A DNA stretch of 5,896 nt from Sulfuricurvum sp. GTDB taxonomy: Bacteria; Campylobacterota; Campylobacteria; Campylobacterales; Sulfurimonadaceae. Positions 1 through 5,896 of the stretch are shown piece after piece (the first letter of the stretch is position 1; each line of letters opens with the position of its first letter). The position numbers and the translations under genes are program-made. Below the pieces are notes generated by a model, which was not told the DNA's origin, did not search any database, and saw only the letters and a list, made by a program, of their open reading frames with translations. The stretch spans positions 1-5,896 of the forward strand of contig DZBC01000137.1 in the NCBI GenBank assembly GCA_022729835.1. The letters run 5' to 3'.

Positions 1-13
1 TCAAAGGATTGAC

Positions 14-1501
14 ATGATCCTCAGCTTTAACAGACAAGAGTGGCTTGGCAACACCCGCGCCGATCTGCTCTCGGGGTTGGTCGTCGCGCTGGCGCTGATC
101 CCCGAAGCGATCGCCTTTTCGATCATCGCAGGCGTCGATCCCAAGGTAGGGCTGTACGCCTCGTTTTGTATCGCCGTGGTGATCGCTTTTGTAGGCGGCC
201 GATCCGGCATGATCTCGGCGGCTACGGGGGCGATGGCGCTGCTGATGGTGACGCTCGTTAAAGAGCACGGCTTGGAGTATCTGCTTGCCGCGACGCTGCT
301 GACCGGCGTGTTTCAGATCATTATGGGCTATCTCAGAGTCGGCGTTCTGATGAGCTTTGTCGCGCGCGCCGTGGTGGTGGGCTTTGTCAACGCACTGGCG
401 ATTCTCATCTTTATGGCGCAGTTACCGGAGCTCACCAATGTGACGTGGCATGTCTATGCGCTGACCGCACTTGGACTTGGGATCATCTACCTTTTTCCCT
501 ATGTGCCGCGTATCGGAGGGCTGATACCCTCGCCGCTCGTGACTATCGTGGTGCTCACGCTTTTGACGCTCGCTTTGGGCATCGACGTGCGCACGGTGGG
601 CGATATGGGCGCGCTGCCCGATACCTTGCCGATCTTTTTGTGGCCGGATGTGCCGCTAACGCTTGAAACCCTCCAAATCATCCTTCCTTATTCTCTAGCG
701 CTCGCCGTCGTCGGGCTACTTGAGTCACTCATGACGGCGACCATCGTGGATGACCTCACCGACACCAAAAGCGACAAAAACCGCGAGTGCGTCGGTCAAG
801 GAGTGGCCAATATCGCCTCGGGTTGTATCGGCGGCATGGCGGGGTGCGCCATGATCGGACAATCGGTCATCAACGTCAAATCAGGCGGACGCGGGCGGCT
901 CTCTACCTTTGTCGCGGGCTTTTTCCTGCTCATTATGGTGGTCTTTTTAAGCGATCTGATCTCCATCATCCCGATGGCCGCGCTGGTGGCGGTAATGATT
1001 ATGGTCTCTATCGGCACCTTCAATTGGGCTTCCGTAAAGGGACTGCGCACCCTGCCGCTCTCGACCAATATCGTGATGCTCTCTACCGTCGTCGTGGTCG
1101 TCTTCACCCACAATCTGGCCCTTGGTGTGCTTACCGGCGTACTGCTTGCATCGCTCTTTTTTGCCAACAAAATCAGCCACTTCATGTACTGTGACACCCA
1201 CCTTGAGGGCGAAAGCCGCATCTACCGCTTTGTAGGGCAGCTCTTTTTCAACTCCGCCGACAAATTCGTCGATACCTTTGACTTTAAAGAGCCGGTCTCG
1301 AACGTGGTCATTGACCTGACACGCGCGCATTTTTGGGATATTTCAGCCGTGTACGCTCTGGATAAATCGGTACTCAAACTACGCAAAGAGGGCAAAACGG
1401 TAGAGGTGATCGGCAAAAACGAAGCGAGCCAAACCATCATCGACCGCTTCGGCATCCACGACAAACCCGAAGAGATCGAGAAGGTGATGGGCGGGCACTG
1501 A
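14..1501 (+). CDS. SulP-family inorganic anion transporter with C-terminal STAS domain
   Basis: A 495-residue inner-membrane protein of the SulP/SLC26 family, which carries anions such as sulfate or bicarbonate. The first membrane segment holds the family-type stretch LALIPEAIAFSIIAG (residues 26-40), followed by GLYASF (46-51) and SAATGAMAL (68-76). Hydrophobic segments continue to about residue 387. The conserved membrane Glu is E237 in LLESLM, followed by the polar signature around residues 246-266 (VDDLTD, SDKNRE, GQGVANI) and GGMAGCAMIGQS with VKSGGRGRLS (273-297). A compact STAS domain spans about 400-490, with D442-I-S444 at the place of the D-S-S-G motif of anti-anti-sigma factors. 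The ATG at 14 is preceded by AAAGGA (3-8) with a 5-base spacer; the frame is open to the window edge, but this start fits well. Length is normal for a bacterial SulP. The substrate cannot be read from sequence: sulfate, bicarbonate or another anion are all possible. Confidence 0.93.
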   Translation: MILSFNRQEWLGNTRADLLSGLVVALALIPEAIAFSIIAGVDPKVGLYASFCIAVVIAFVGGRSGMISAATGAMALLMVTLVKEHGLEYLLAATLLTGVFQIIMGYLRVGVLMSFVARAVVVGFVNALAILIFMAQLPELTNVTWHVYALTALGLGIIYLFPYVPRIGGLIPSPLVTIVVLTLLTLALGIDVRTVGDMGALPDTLPIFLWPDVPLTLETLQIILPYSLALAVVGLLESLMTATIVDDLTDTKSDKNRECVGQGVANIASGCIGGMAGCAMIGQSVINVKSGGRGRLSTFVAGFFLLIMVVFLSDLISIIPMAALVAVMIMVSIGTFNWASVKGLRTLPLSTNIVMLSTVVVVVFTHNLALGVLTGVLLASLFFANKISHFMYCDTHLEGESRIYRFVGQLFFNSADKFVDTFDFKEPVSNVVIDLTRAHFWDISAVYALDKSVLKLRKEGKTVEVIGKNEASQTIIDRFGIHDKPEEIEKVMGGH

Positions 1502-1586
1502 GCCTACGACGAATAAAAGTATTTTAAAAGCACCTGCAATTTTCTTTCTGTTTACCCCAAAGGCCTATCGTAAAGATAACCCTTAC

Positions 1587-1592
1587 AGGAGG
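1587..1592 (+). promoter_or_regulatory. Strong Shine-Dalgarno site for the P-type ATPase gene
   Basis: AGGAGG lies 5 bases before the ATG at 1598 and fixes that start. A second ATG at 1593-1595 is out of frame and too close to the site to be used. The site is nearer consensus than those of the other genes here, which suggests efficient translation. The preceding 96-base gap (1502-1597) shows no clear terminator or promoter, so read-through from the SulP gene is plausible. Confidence 0.8.
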
Positions 1593-1597
1593 ATGAC

Positions 1598-4285
1598 ATG
1601 AGCGAAGAGATGCTTTGGCACCATCAAGAGAGCACAAGTGTGATGGATCAACTCCAGACCTCACCACAGGGTCTAAGCCCCCAAGAGGTCAAAGCGCGAC
1701 TGGAGCGCGACGGCCCCAACCGCATGAGCGAACCTCCCAAACGTAGCCCTTTTGTTCGTTTTATGCTCCATTTTCACAATATTTTGATCTATGTTTTGCT
1801 TGCGGCAGCCGCGGTGACGGCGATGCTCGATCACATCAGCGATACCTTGGTGATTTTGGCGGTTGTGTTGGCCAATGCGATCATCGGCTACATCCAAGAG
1901 GGTAAAGCCGAAAAAGCGCTCGATGCGCTCAAAGAGATGCTGGCCCCGCACGCTTCTGTCGTTCGTGGCGGAACACGCGAAAATATTGACGCAGAGGCGC
2001 TGGTAGTGGGTGATGTCGTACTGCTTGAAGCGGGAGATAAAGTGCCTGCCGATCTGCGTCTGTTCAAAACCCACGGCTTTGCAGTGCAAGAAGCGCTGCT
2101 CACCGGAGAGTCACTCCCCGTCGAAAAAAGAAGCGCTCCGGTAGGTAAAAGCGCCACATTGGGAGATCAGCTCTGCATGGCTTTTAGTGGTACTATCGTC
2201 ACCTCAGGCACAGCACAGGGGGTGGTCGTCTCGACAGGAGCGCACACTGAGATTGGCCGCATCAGCGGAATGCTGCAAAATGTCCAAATGCTTAAAACCC
2301 CACTGGTAGAGCAGATGGATACCTTTTCGAAGTGGCTGACGATCTTCATCCTCGCACTTTCGAGCATGATCATGTTCTATGGGTTAATGACTCTTCACAT
2401 GCCCTTTGACGCACTTTTTATGGCGGTTGTAGGACTCTTTGTCGCTGCAATTCCCGAAGGACTACCCGCAGTACTGACCATTACGCTCGCCGTGGGCGTG
2501 CAGGCAATGGCCAAACGCAATGCCATCGTGCGCCGACTGAGCGCCATTGAAACCGTCGGCGCCGTATCGGTGATTTGCACGGACAAGACAGGCACGCTAA
2601 CCCGCAATGAAATGATGGTTGCCGTTGCCGTTTTAGAGGGAATGACCTTACATGTAAAGGGTGAGGGCTATGCTCCGATCGGTGATATTTACCAAGGCGA
2701 TCACGCGTTCGCACCCAAAACCAACCGCGCCTTTGATCTGATGGTCAAAGTGTGTGTTTTGTGCAACGACGCCGAACTACACCACTACGACGACTGGAAA
2801 GTCGAGGGTGATCCGATGGAGGGGGCGTTGCTCGCTTTTGCCGGTAAGGCAGGATACGAGAGCGTTGAGTGTCGCGGTGCATACCACCGTACCGATGCGA
2901 TCCCCTTTGATGCCAAACACCAATACATGGCGACCCTGCATCACAACCACCACACTAAGGCTGAAGCTTTCATCTATCTCAAAGGATCACCTGAAAAAGT
3001 CCTCACACTCTGCGGCTACGCTTTGGATTCACAAGGCAAGCGCGTCGCTTTGGATCATGCGGCGTGGACACATCGCGCCGAAACAATCGCCGCGCAAGGG
3101 CAGCGGGTGCTGGCCATCGCCTACAAAGCAGCCAAGCCGGAGCAAACGGTGCTGCATCAAGATGATTTACGCGCAGAGGTAATCTTGCTAGGGCTTATCG
3201 GCCTCATCGATCCGCCGCGCACTGAGGCAATCAACGCCGTAGCGGAGTGTCACAGCGCAGGTATCAGCGTCAAAATGATCACAGGTGACCACGCCCTCAC
3301 CGCTGGGGCCATAGGCAAGCAGATCGGTCTCACACACGCCGATCATATCTTGACCGGTCATCAGATCGATGCACTGGATGATGAAGCACTCGGCAAGGCG
3401 GTGCTTTCACACGACATCTTCGCCCGAACCACACCGCAACACAAACTACGCCTTGTCATGGCCCTGCAAAGCCATGGCCTCACCGTCGCTATGACAGGTG
3501 ACGGTGTGAACGACGCACCGGCGCTCAAACGCGCCGATGCGGGTATCGCCATGGGGCAAAAAGGGAGTGAAGCGGCCAAGGAGGCCTCTGAATTGGTGCT
3601 GACCGATGACAATTTCACCTCCATCGTCGCGGCGGTACGCGAAGGGCGGACGGTCTATAGCAACATCAAAAAAGTGATCAGTTGGACACTACCGACCAAT
3701 GCCGGTGAAGCGTTGGTCATTATCATTGCACTTCTTTTGGCCATGCCCCTACCCATCACCCCGATTCAGATTCTGTGGATCAACATGATCACCGCAGTGA
3801 CGCTGGGAATTGCCCTTGCTTTTGAGCCTGCCGGTACCGGTACAATGCGCCGCAAACCCAGGAAACGCAATGAGCCGATCCTTAGCCGCATATTGATCTA
3901 CCAAGTTGCTTTTACTGGAGTGCTCTTTGTAGCAGGAGTCTTTGGGCTTTACTTCTACGCGACCGCGCAGGGTGAGAGCCTTGAGACCGCCCGCACAATG
4001 GCCATGAATGTGCTGATTTTTATGGAGATCATCTATCTCTTTCACATCCGAAGTATGAGTGATCTTTCCATCGACACCGCCCGCCTTAGAGCAACCAAAG
4101 CTGTATGGATCGCCGTAGGTGTCGTCTTTGTCGCACAAGCCCTCTTGACGTACATCCCGTTGATGCAGCGCATCTTTGCGACAACAGCGCTCAACCTAAC
4201 CCAAGTGCTGCTCATTTTCGCTGTCGGCACGCTTTTGCTGGTGATCATCGAAGGTGAAAAGCAGATTCGCTTGCGGTTTTTTTAA
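1598..4285 (+). CDS. Type II (PMR1/SERCA/CtpF-like) cation-transporting P-type ATPase
   Basis: An intact 895-residue ATP-driven cation pump of the inner membrane. An N-terminal cation-ATPase domain (about 5-60) precedes M1-M2 (61-100). The actuator domain carries LLTGES (167-172). M3-M4 (about 243-296) contain AAIPEGLPA with E287. The phosphorylation motif is DKTGTLT with catalytic D329. The nucleotide-binding domain has KGSPEKV (462-468), and the hinge motifs are DPPR (538-541), MITGDH and TGDGVNDAP (633-641). M5-M10 occupy about 690-884. Aligned by eye to SERCA, ligand positions E309, N768, E771, N796, T799 and E908 match E287, N701, E704, N729, T732 and E810, but Asp800 is replaced by A733. 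A His-rich patch, HHNHH, lies at 448-452. The family pumps Ca2+, Na+ or other cations; the M6 Ala resembles the CtpF-like bacterial subgroup. Substrate is unresolved. It follows the SulP gene in the same direction, 96 bases downstream. Confidence 0.95.
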   Translation: MSEEMLWHHQESTSVMDQLQTSPQGLSPQEVKARLERDGPNRMSEPPKRSPFVRFMLHFHNILIYVLLAAAAVTAMLDHISDTLVILAVVLANAIIGYIQEGKAEKALDALKEMLAPHASVVRGGTRENIDAEALVVGDVVLLEAGDKVPADLRLFKTHGFAVQEALLTGESLPVEKRSAPVGKSATLGDQLCMAFSGTIVTSGTAQGVVVSTGAHTEIGRISGMLQNVQMLKTPLVEQMDTFSKWLTIFILALSSMIMFYGLMTLHMPFDALFMAVVGLFVAAIPEGLPAVLTITLAVGVQAMAKRNAIVRRLSAIETVGAVSVICTDKTGTLTRNEMMVAVAVLEGMTLHVKGEGYAPIGDIYQGDHAFAPKTNRAFDLMVKVCVLCNDAELHHYDDWKVEGDPMEGALLAFAGKAGYESVECRGAYHRTDAIPFDAKHQYMATLHHNHHTKAEAFIYLKGSPEKVLTLCGYALDSQGKRVALDHAAWTHRAETIAAQGQRVLAIAYKAAKPEQTVLHQDDLRAEVILLGLIGLIDPPRTEAINAVAECHSAGISVKMITGDHALTAGAIGKQIGLTHADHILTGHQIDALDDEALGKAVLSHDIFARTTPQHKLRLVMALQSHGLTVAMTGDGVNDAPALKRADAGIAMGQKGSEAAKEASELVLTDDNFTSIVAAVREGRTVYSNIKKVISWTLPTNAGEALVIIIALLLAMPLPITPIQILWINMITAVTLGIALAFEPAGTGTMRRKPRKRNEPILSRILIYQVAFTGVLFVAGVFGLYFYATAQGESLETARTMAMNVLIFMEIIYLFHIRSMSDLSIDTARLRATKAVWIAVGVVFVAQALLTYIPLMQRIFATTALNLTQVLLIFAVGTLLLVIIEGEKQIRLRFF

Positions 4286-4348
4286 ATTGTTTGGGCAAAT
4301 ATGGAGGGCAGCACAAGAAGGAATGGATATGCCCCAAGGAATCTTTGC
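4286..4348. other. Convergent intergenic junction with imperfect inverted repeat (weak bidirectional terminator candidate)
   Basis: These 63 bases separate the tail-to-tail ATPase and coiled-coil genes. TTGGGCA (4291-4297) pairs with TGCCCCAA (4330-4337) with one bulged base. GGCAAA (4294-4299) can alternatively pair with TTTGCC (4344-4349). Neither stem is followed by a convincing T-run. Just upstream, inside the last ATPase codons, AAGC (4259-4262) and GCTT (4269-4272) form a 4-bp stem a few bases before seven T residues (4277-4283), another weak terminator option. Termination is expected here by position; the exact structure is unclear. Confidence 0.3.
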
Positions 4349-4972
4349 CTATGAGAGCAGATCACTATAGTCAAAACTAAGCGGCCGAATGTAGAGCTTG
4401 CCCTCAATCTCGAAGATGCGGTCGTCATTTTTGAGCCGCTGAGCAAACCGTGCCATCATGAAGGTGCGCTCCTTCTTCTCCATTCCCTGGCGCTTGAGGT
4501 ACTTTTTGAGCGAGATCAGATCGTCAATCGGCGTACTCTCAATCACCTCGGCTTCCTCGCTCTCGCCGCGTACTTCATCAATTACCTGCTCCATCCCATG
4601 CGCACTGAGAAACTTGGAAGCCACTACATGTAAGACATCGCGCAGTTGGGCATCGCGCTCTTTGTAGATCTGTTCGATCTTTTCGCGCTCGGCAATCAGC
4701 ATCGCTTCGCGCTGGTCGCGCAGATTGGTGTTTTCATTTTCAAGTTTCTCCACGCGAGAACGTAGGCGGGAGTTCTCCTCTTCGATGTAGTCGTAGTAGC
4801 GGGTGTCGGGCACAGCGTGCGGGGTGCTTGGGCGGGCTTGCGGCTCAATGGCGACAAACTTGACGCCGTTTTCGATCACGCAATCTAGGCTACCCCGACG
4901 GATGCGGTTATGGATCGCCTCTTTGGAGACTTTGAAGTGTTCCGCCGCTTCGGCAATGCTCATTTTGGTCAT
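4349..4972 (-). CDS. Putative DNA-binding protein: N-terminal helix-turn-helix plus long coiled coil
   Basis: A 207-residue soluble protein. Residues 4-42 look like a MerR/excisionase-type helix-turn-helix: SIAEAAEHFKVSKEAIHNRI, then RRGSLD, a short hairpin and GVKFVAI, the usual wing. A Pro-rich linker (43-57) leads to a strongly charged heptad-like stretch (about 60-112), probably a dimer-forming coiled coil. A Glu-rich linker (132-145) and a C-terminal domain (148-207) rich in Lys/Arg and ending in a small beta-like segment follow. No effector-binding or enzymatic domain is recognisable. The start at 4972 has AGGGG 5 bases upstream, overlapping the yajQ stop codon, so translational coupling to yajQ is likely. 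A second ATG three codons later is less well placed. I recall similar hypothetical proteins in Campylobacterota, but function is unknown. A transcription factor or nucleoid/segregation-type binder (KfrA-like architecture) are both possible. Confidence 0.85.
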   Translation of the reverse strand: MTKMSIAEAAEHFKVSKEAIHNRIRRGSLDCVIENGVKFVAIEPQARPSTPHAVPDTRYYDYIEEENSRLRSRVEKLENENTNLRDQREAMLIAEREKIEQIYKERDAQLRDVLHVVASKFLSAHGMEQVIDEVRGESEEAEVIESTPIDDLISLKKYLKRQGMEKKERTFMMARFAQRLKNDDRIFEIEGKLYIRPLSFDYSDLLS

Positions 4973-4977
4973 AACCG

Positions 4978-4982
4978 CCCCT
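4978..4982 (-). promoter_or_regulatory. Ribosome binding site overlapping the yajQ stop codon
   Basis: On the minus strand AGGGG (4982 to 4978) shares two bases with the yajQ TAG stop (4983-4981) and lies 5 bases before the ATG at 4972. Ribosomes ending yajQ would sit on this site, which supports coupled translation and selects the first rather than the second ATG of the downstream gene. Confidence 0.7.
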
Positions 4983-5478
4983 AACGCAGGTTTTCAAACA
5001 CGAGCGGTGCATCCCACTCAAGGCCGCGAATATGACGAATCACCGCTTGAAGATCATCGATCTGTTTGCCCTTGATGCGGATCGCGTCGCCTTCGATGTT
5101 GGCGGTGACCTTAAAGCCCTGCGCCTTGATCTCGGCGACGATCTTTTTGGCCTCTTTGGAATCAATCGTATCGACCACCTTGTAGGTCGCTTTGCGTGTG
5201 CCGCCGCTCGCATCTTCGGTCTTTAGATGCTCTAGCACCTTAGATGAGAGATCGCGTTTGATCAGTTTTCCGACAAGGATGTCAAAGAGCGCTTCGACTT
5301 TGTTGTCGCTTGAGGCGACCAGAACGAGCGCCTTCTCTTTCTCTTTGAAGTTTACTTCATAGGGGGTGCCCTTGAAGTCGTAGCGGTTGGCGACCTCTTT
5401 GTCTACCTGATTGAGGGCGTCTTTGAAATCTTGCAGATTGATCTTCGCGGTAATGTCGAAGGAGTGCTCTTTGGCCAT
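4981..5478 (-). CDS. yajQ: YajQ family nucleotide/cyclic-di-GMP-binding protein
   Basis: A 165-residue cytoplasmic protein of full family length. It begins with the family-type HSFDITAKINLQDFKDAL (5-22), followed by VANRYDFKGT (29-38), the conserved R-[FY]-D-F-[KR] element. ALFDILVGKLIKR (63-75) matches the DILRAKLLKR region of E. coli YajQ. The second half has AKKIVAEIKAQGFKV (110-124), IEGDAIRIKGKQIDDLQAVI (128-147) and the terminal APLVFENLR, matching the family's GDE-RVTGK-RDDLQAV and F-NFR endings. The fold is two ferredoxin-like halves. Family members bind nucleotides or tRNA in vitro, and a Xanthomonas member is a c-di-GMP effector that works with a transcription factor. Whether this one binds c-di-GMP cannot be told from sequence. 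The ATG at 5478 has a modest AAGG (5487-5490) 8 bases upstream. The next gene starts 8 bases after the stop. Confidence 0.95.
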   Translation of the reverse strand: MAKEHSFDITAKINLQDFKDALNQVDKEVANRYDFKGTPYEVNFKEKEKALVLVASSDNKVEALFDILVGKLIKRDLSSKVLEHLKTEDASGGTRKATYKVVDTIDSKEAKKIVAEIKAQGFKVTANIEGDAIRIKGKQIDDLQAVIRHIRGLEWDAPLVFENLR

Positions 5479-5508
5479 CGGTTCTACCTTGTGTTATTGA
5501 TGCAAACG

Positions 5509-5514
5509 AGTATA
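5509..5514 (-). promoter_or_regulatory. Candidate -10 element upstream of yajQ
   Basis: On the minus strand TATACT (5514 to 5509) lies in the 79-base gap before yajQ, about 30 bases ahead of the start codon, which would give a short leader of roughly 25 bases. No good -35 hexamer sits 16-18 bases upstream (closest is a poor GCCTAA), so this rests on the -10 match and its position alone. If real, it would transcribe yajQ and the downstream DNA-binding-like gene independently of the gene to the right. Confidence 0.35.
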
Positions 5515-5557
5515 ACCAAGCGTTACTGATGTTAGGCACAAATTCGCGCAAAGCGCT

Positions 5558-5896
5558 CTATAACCGCTCCAACCCGAAATACGTTTTGAGCGCCTCTTCA
5601 TAAAGCACTTCGCGTTTTTCCAGCCTGCCCTCTTCGATGAGTTTGAGTTCGTTATCGACCAAAATCCTGCGTCCGCTCGGCGTCTGCATGATGGCCAGCT
5701 TCTTTTGCGTAAAGATCGTGTCGGGGTGGGTGGCGTTGAAGTAGTTGGCGAGGCTAAATTCGATCCACTCCTGCGCCACTGGGGCAAACCCGTACAGGCG
5801 CTGCCACTGCTCTTGCACCCGCGCGCTCAGCACAAACTCCCCGTCGATATGCGCCAATCGAAATCGATCGCTCCCCTGTACCGCTTCGCCCTCTTG
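5558..5896 (-). CDS. Unidentified protein, 5' end beyond the window (partial)
   Basis: The last 112 codons of a minus-strand gene are visible; the frame stays open to the right edge. The TTG at 5857 could be read as a start, but 13 further codons (QEGEAVQGSDRFR) run in frame to the edge with no stop and no obvious ribosome binding site before the TTG, so I treat it as internal. The visible part is a mixed, soluble sequence: VQEQWQRLYGFAP and EWIEFSLANYF look helical, IMQTPSGRRILVDNEL looks like two strands, and EEGRLEKREVLYEEALK is a charged C-terminal helix. There is no membrane segment, metal-binding cluster or motif I can assign. It ends 79 bases before yajQ, on the same strand, so it may be the upstream member of the same transcription unit. 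Coding is supported by the open frame and sensible composition, but I do not recognise the family. Confidence 0.7.
   Translation of the reverse strand, partial: QEGEAVQGSDRFRLAHIDGEFVLSARVQEQWQRLYGFAPVAQEWIEFSLANYFNATHPDTIFTQKKLAIMQTPSGRRILVDNELKLIEEGRLEKREVLYEEALKTYFGLERL

Noticed and set aside
796..1221. Minus-strand open frame of about 140 codons opposite the SulP gene
   Set aside because: It is fully contained within a strongly supported SulP gene, and its translation is low-complexity and Thr/Ser/Pro-rich, typical of an antisense shadow. The same applies to the other frames antisense to the two transporters.
1551..1576. Possible promoter or small hairpin in the gap before the ATPase gene (TTTAC/GTAAA pair; TAAAGA as a -10)
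   Set aside because: The stem is only 5 bp with a 14-base loop, and the -10-like hexamer has only a very poor -35 partner. This is not above chance for an AT-richer intergenic gap.
1673..2157. Two overlapping minus-strand open frames opposite the start of the ATPase gene
   Set aside because: They overlap each other and the well-supported ATPase frame, have no ribosome binding site that stands out and no recognisable domain.
4458..4667. Plus-strand open frame opposite the coiled-coil gene
   Set aside because: It is Ser/Arg-rich, which is what the antisense of Glu/Lys/Arg-rich coiled-coil codons gives, and it has no ribosome binding site or family resemblance.
5357..5551. Minus-strand frame overlapping the start of yajQ
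   Set aside because: Its translation is the yajQ region in another frame (Arg/Gln-rich), and yajQ itself matches its family along the whole length.
5545..5556. GCGC-AAA-GCGC hairpin just after the stop of the right-edge gene, as a terminator
   Set aside because: The stem is 4 bp with a 3-base loop and no T-run follows on the minus strand, so it is not a convincing intrinsic terminator. It may simply be chance.

Overview
The window looks like ordinary chromosomal sequence from a mid-GC proteobacterium. My best guess is a free-living Campylobacterota member (Sulfurimonas/Sulfuricurvum/Sulfurovum-like). This rests on general style (frequent AAA Lys and GAG Glu codons, tightly packed genes) and on the look of the helix-turn-helix/coiled-coil protein, which recalls proteins I associate with that group. 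There is no rRNA or phylogenetic marker, so the assignment is moderate at best. I see no tRNA, CRISPR array, insertion sequence or phage gene.

Layout: two large membrane transport genes lie on the plus strand. The first (14-1501) is a SulP-family anion transporter with a C-terminal STAS domain. After a 96-base gap with a strong Shine-Dalgarno sequence comes an intact 895-residue type II P-type cation ATPase (1598-4285). They run in the same direction and may be co-transcribed. They meet tail-to-tail, across a 63-base gap, a minus-strand cluster. Read in its own direction, that cluster is an unidentified protein whose start lies beyond the right edge (5896 to 5558), then a YajQ-family protein (5478-4981), then a small protein with an N-terminal helix-turn-helix and a long coiled coil (4972-4349).

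How the genes may work together: the transporters would move an inorganic anion and a cation across the inner membrane, but neither substrate can be fixed from sequence. The ATPase has all catalytic motifs. Its sixth membrane segment carries Ala where Ca2+ pumps of the SERCA type carry a ligand Asp, so Ca2+ should not be assumed. The most interesting arrangement is yajQ followed after 8 bases by the DNA-binding-like gene, whose ribosome binding site overlaps the yajQ stop codon. Some YajQ proteins are c-di-GMP effectors that act through a transcription factor, so this pair could be a small signalling unit; that is inference.
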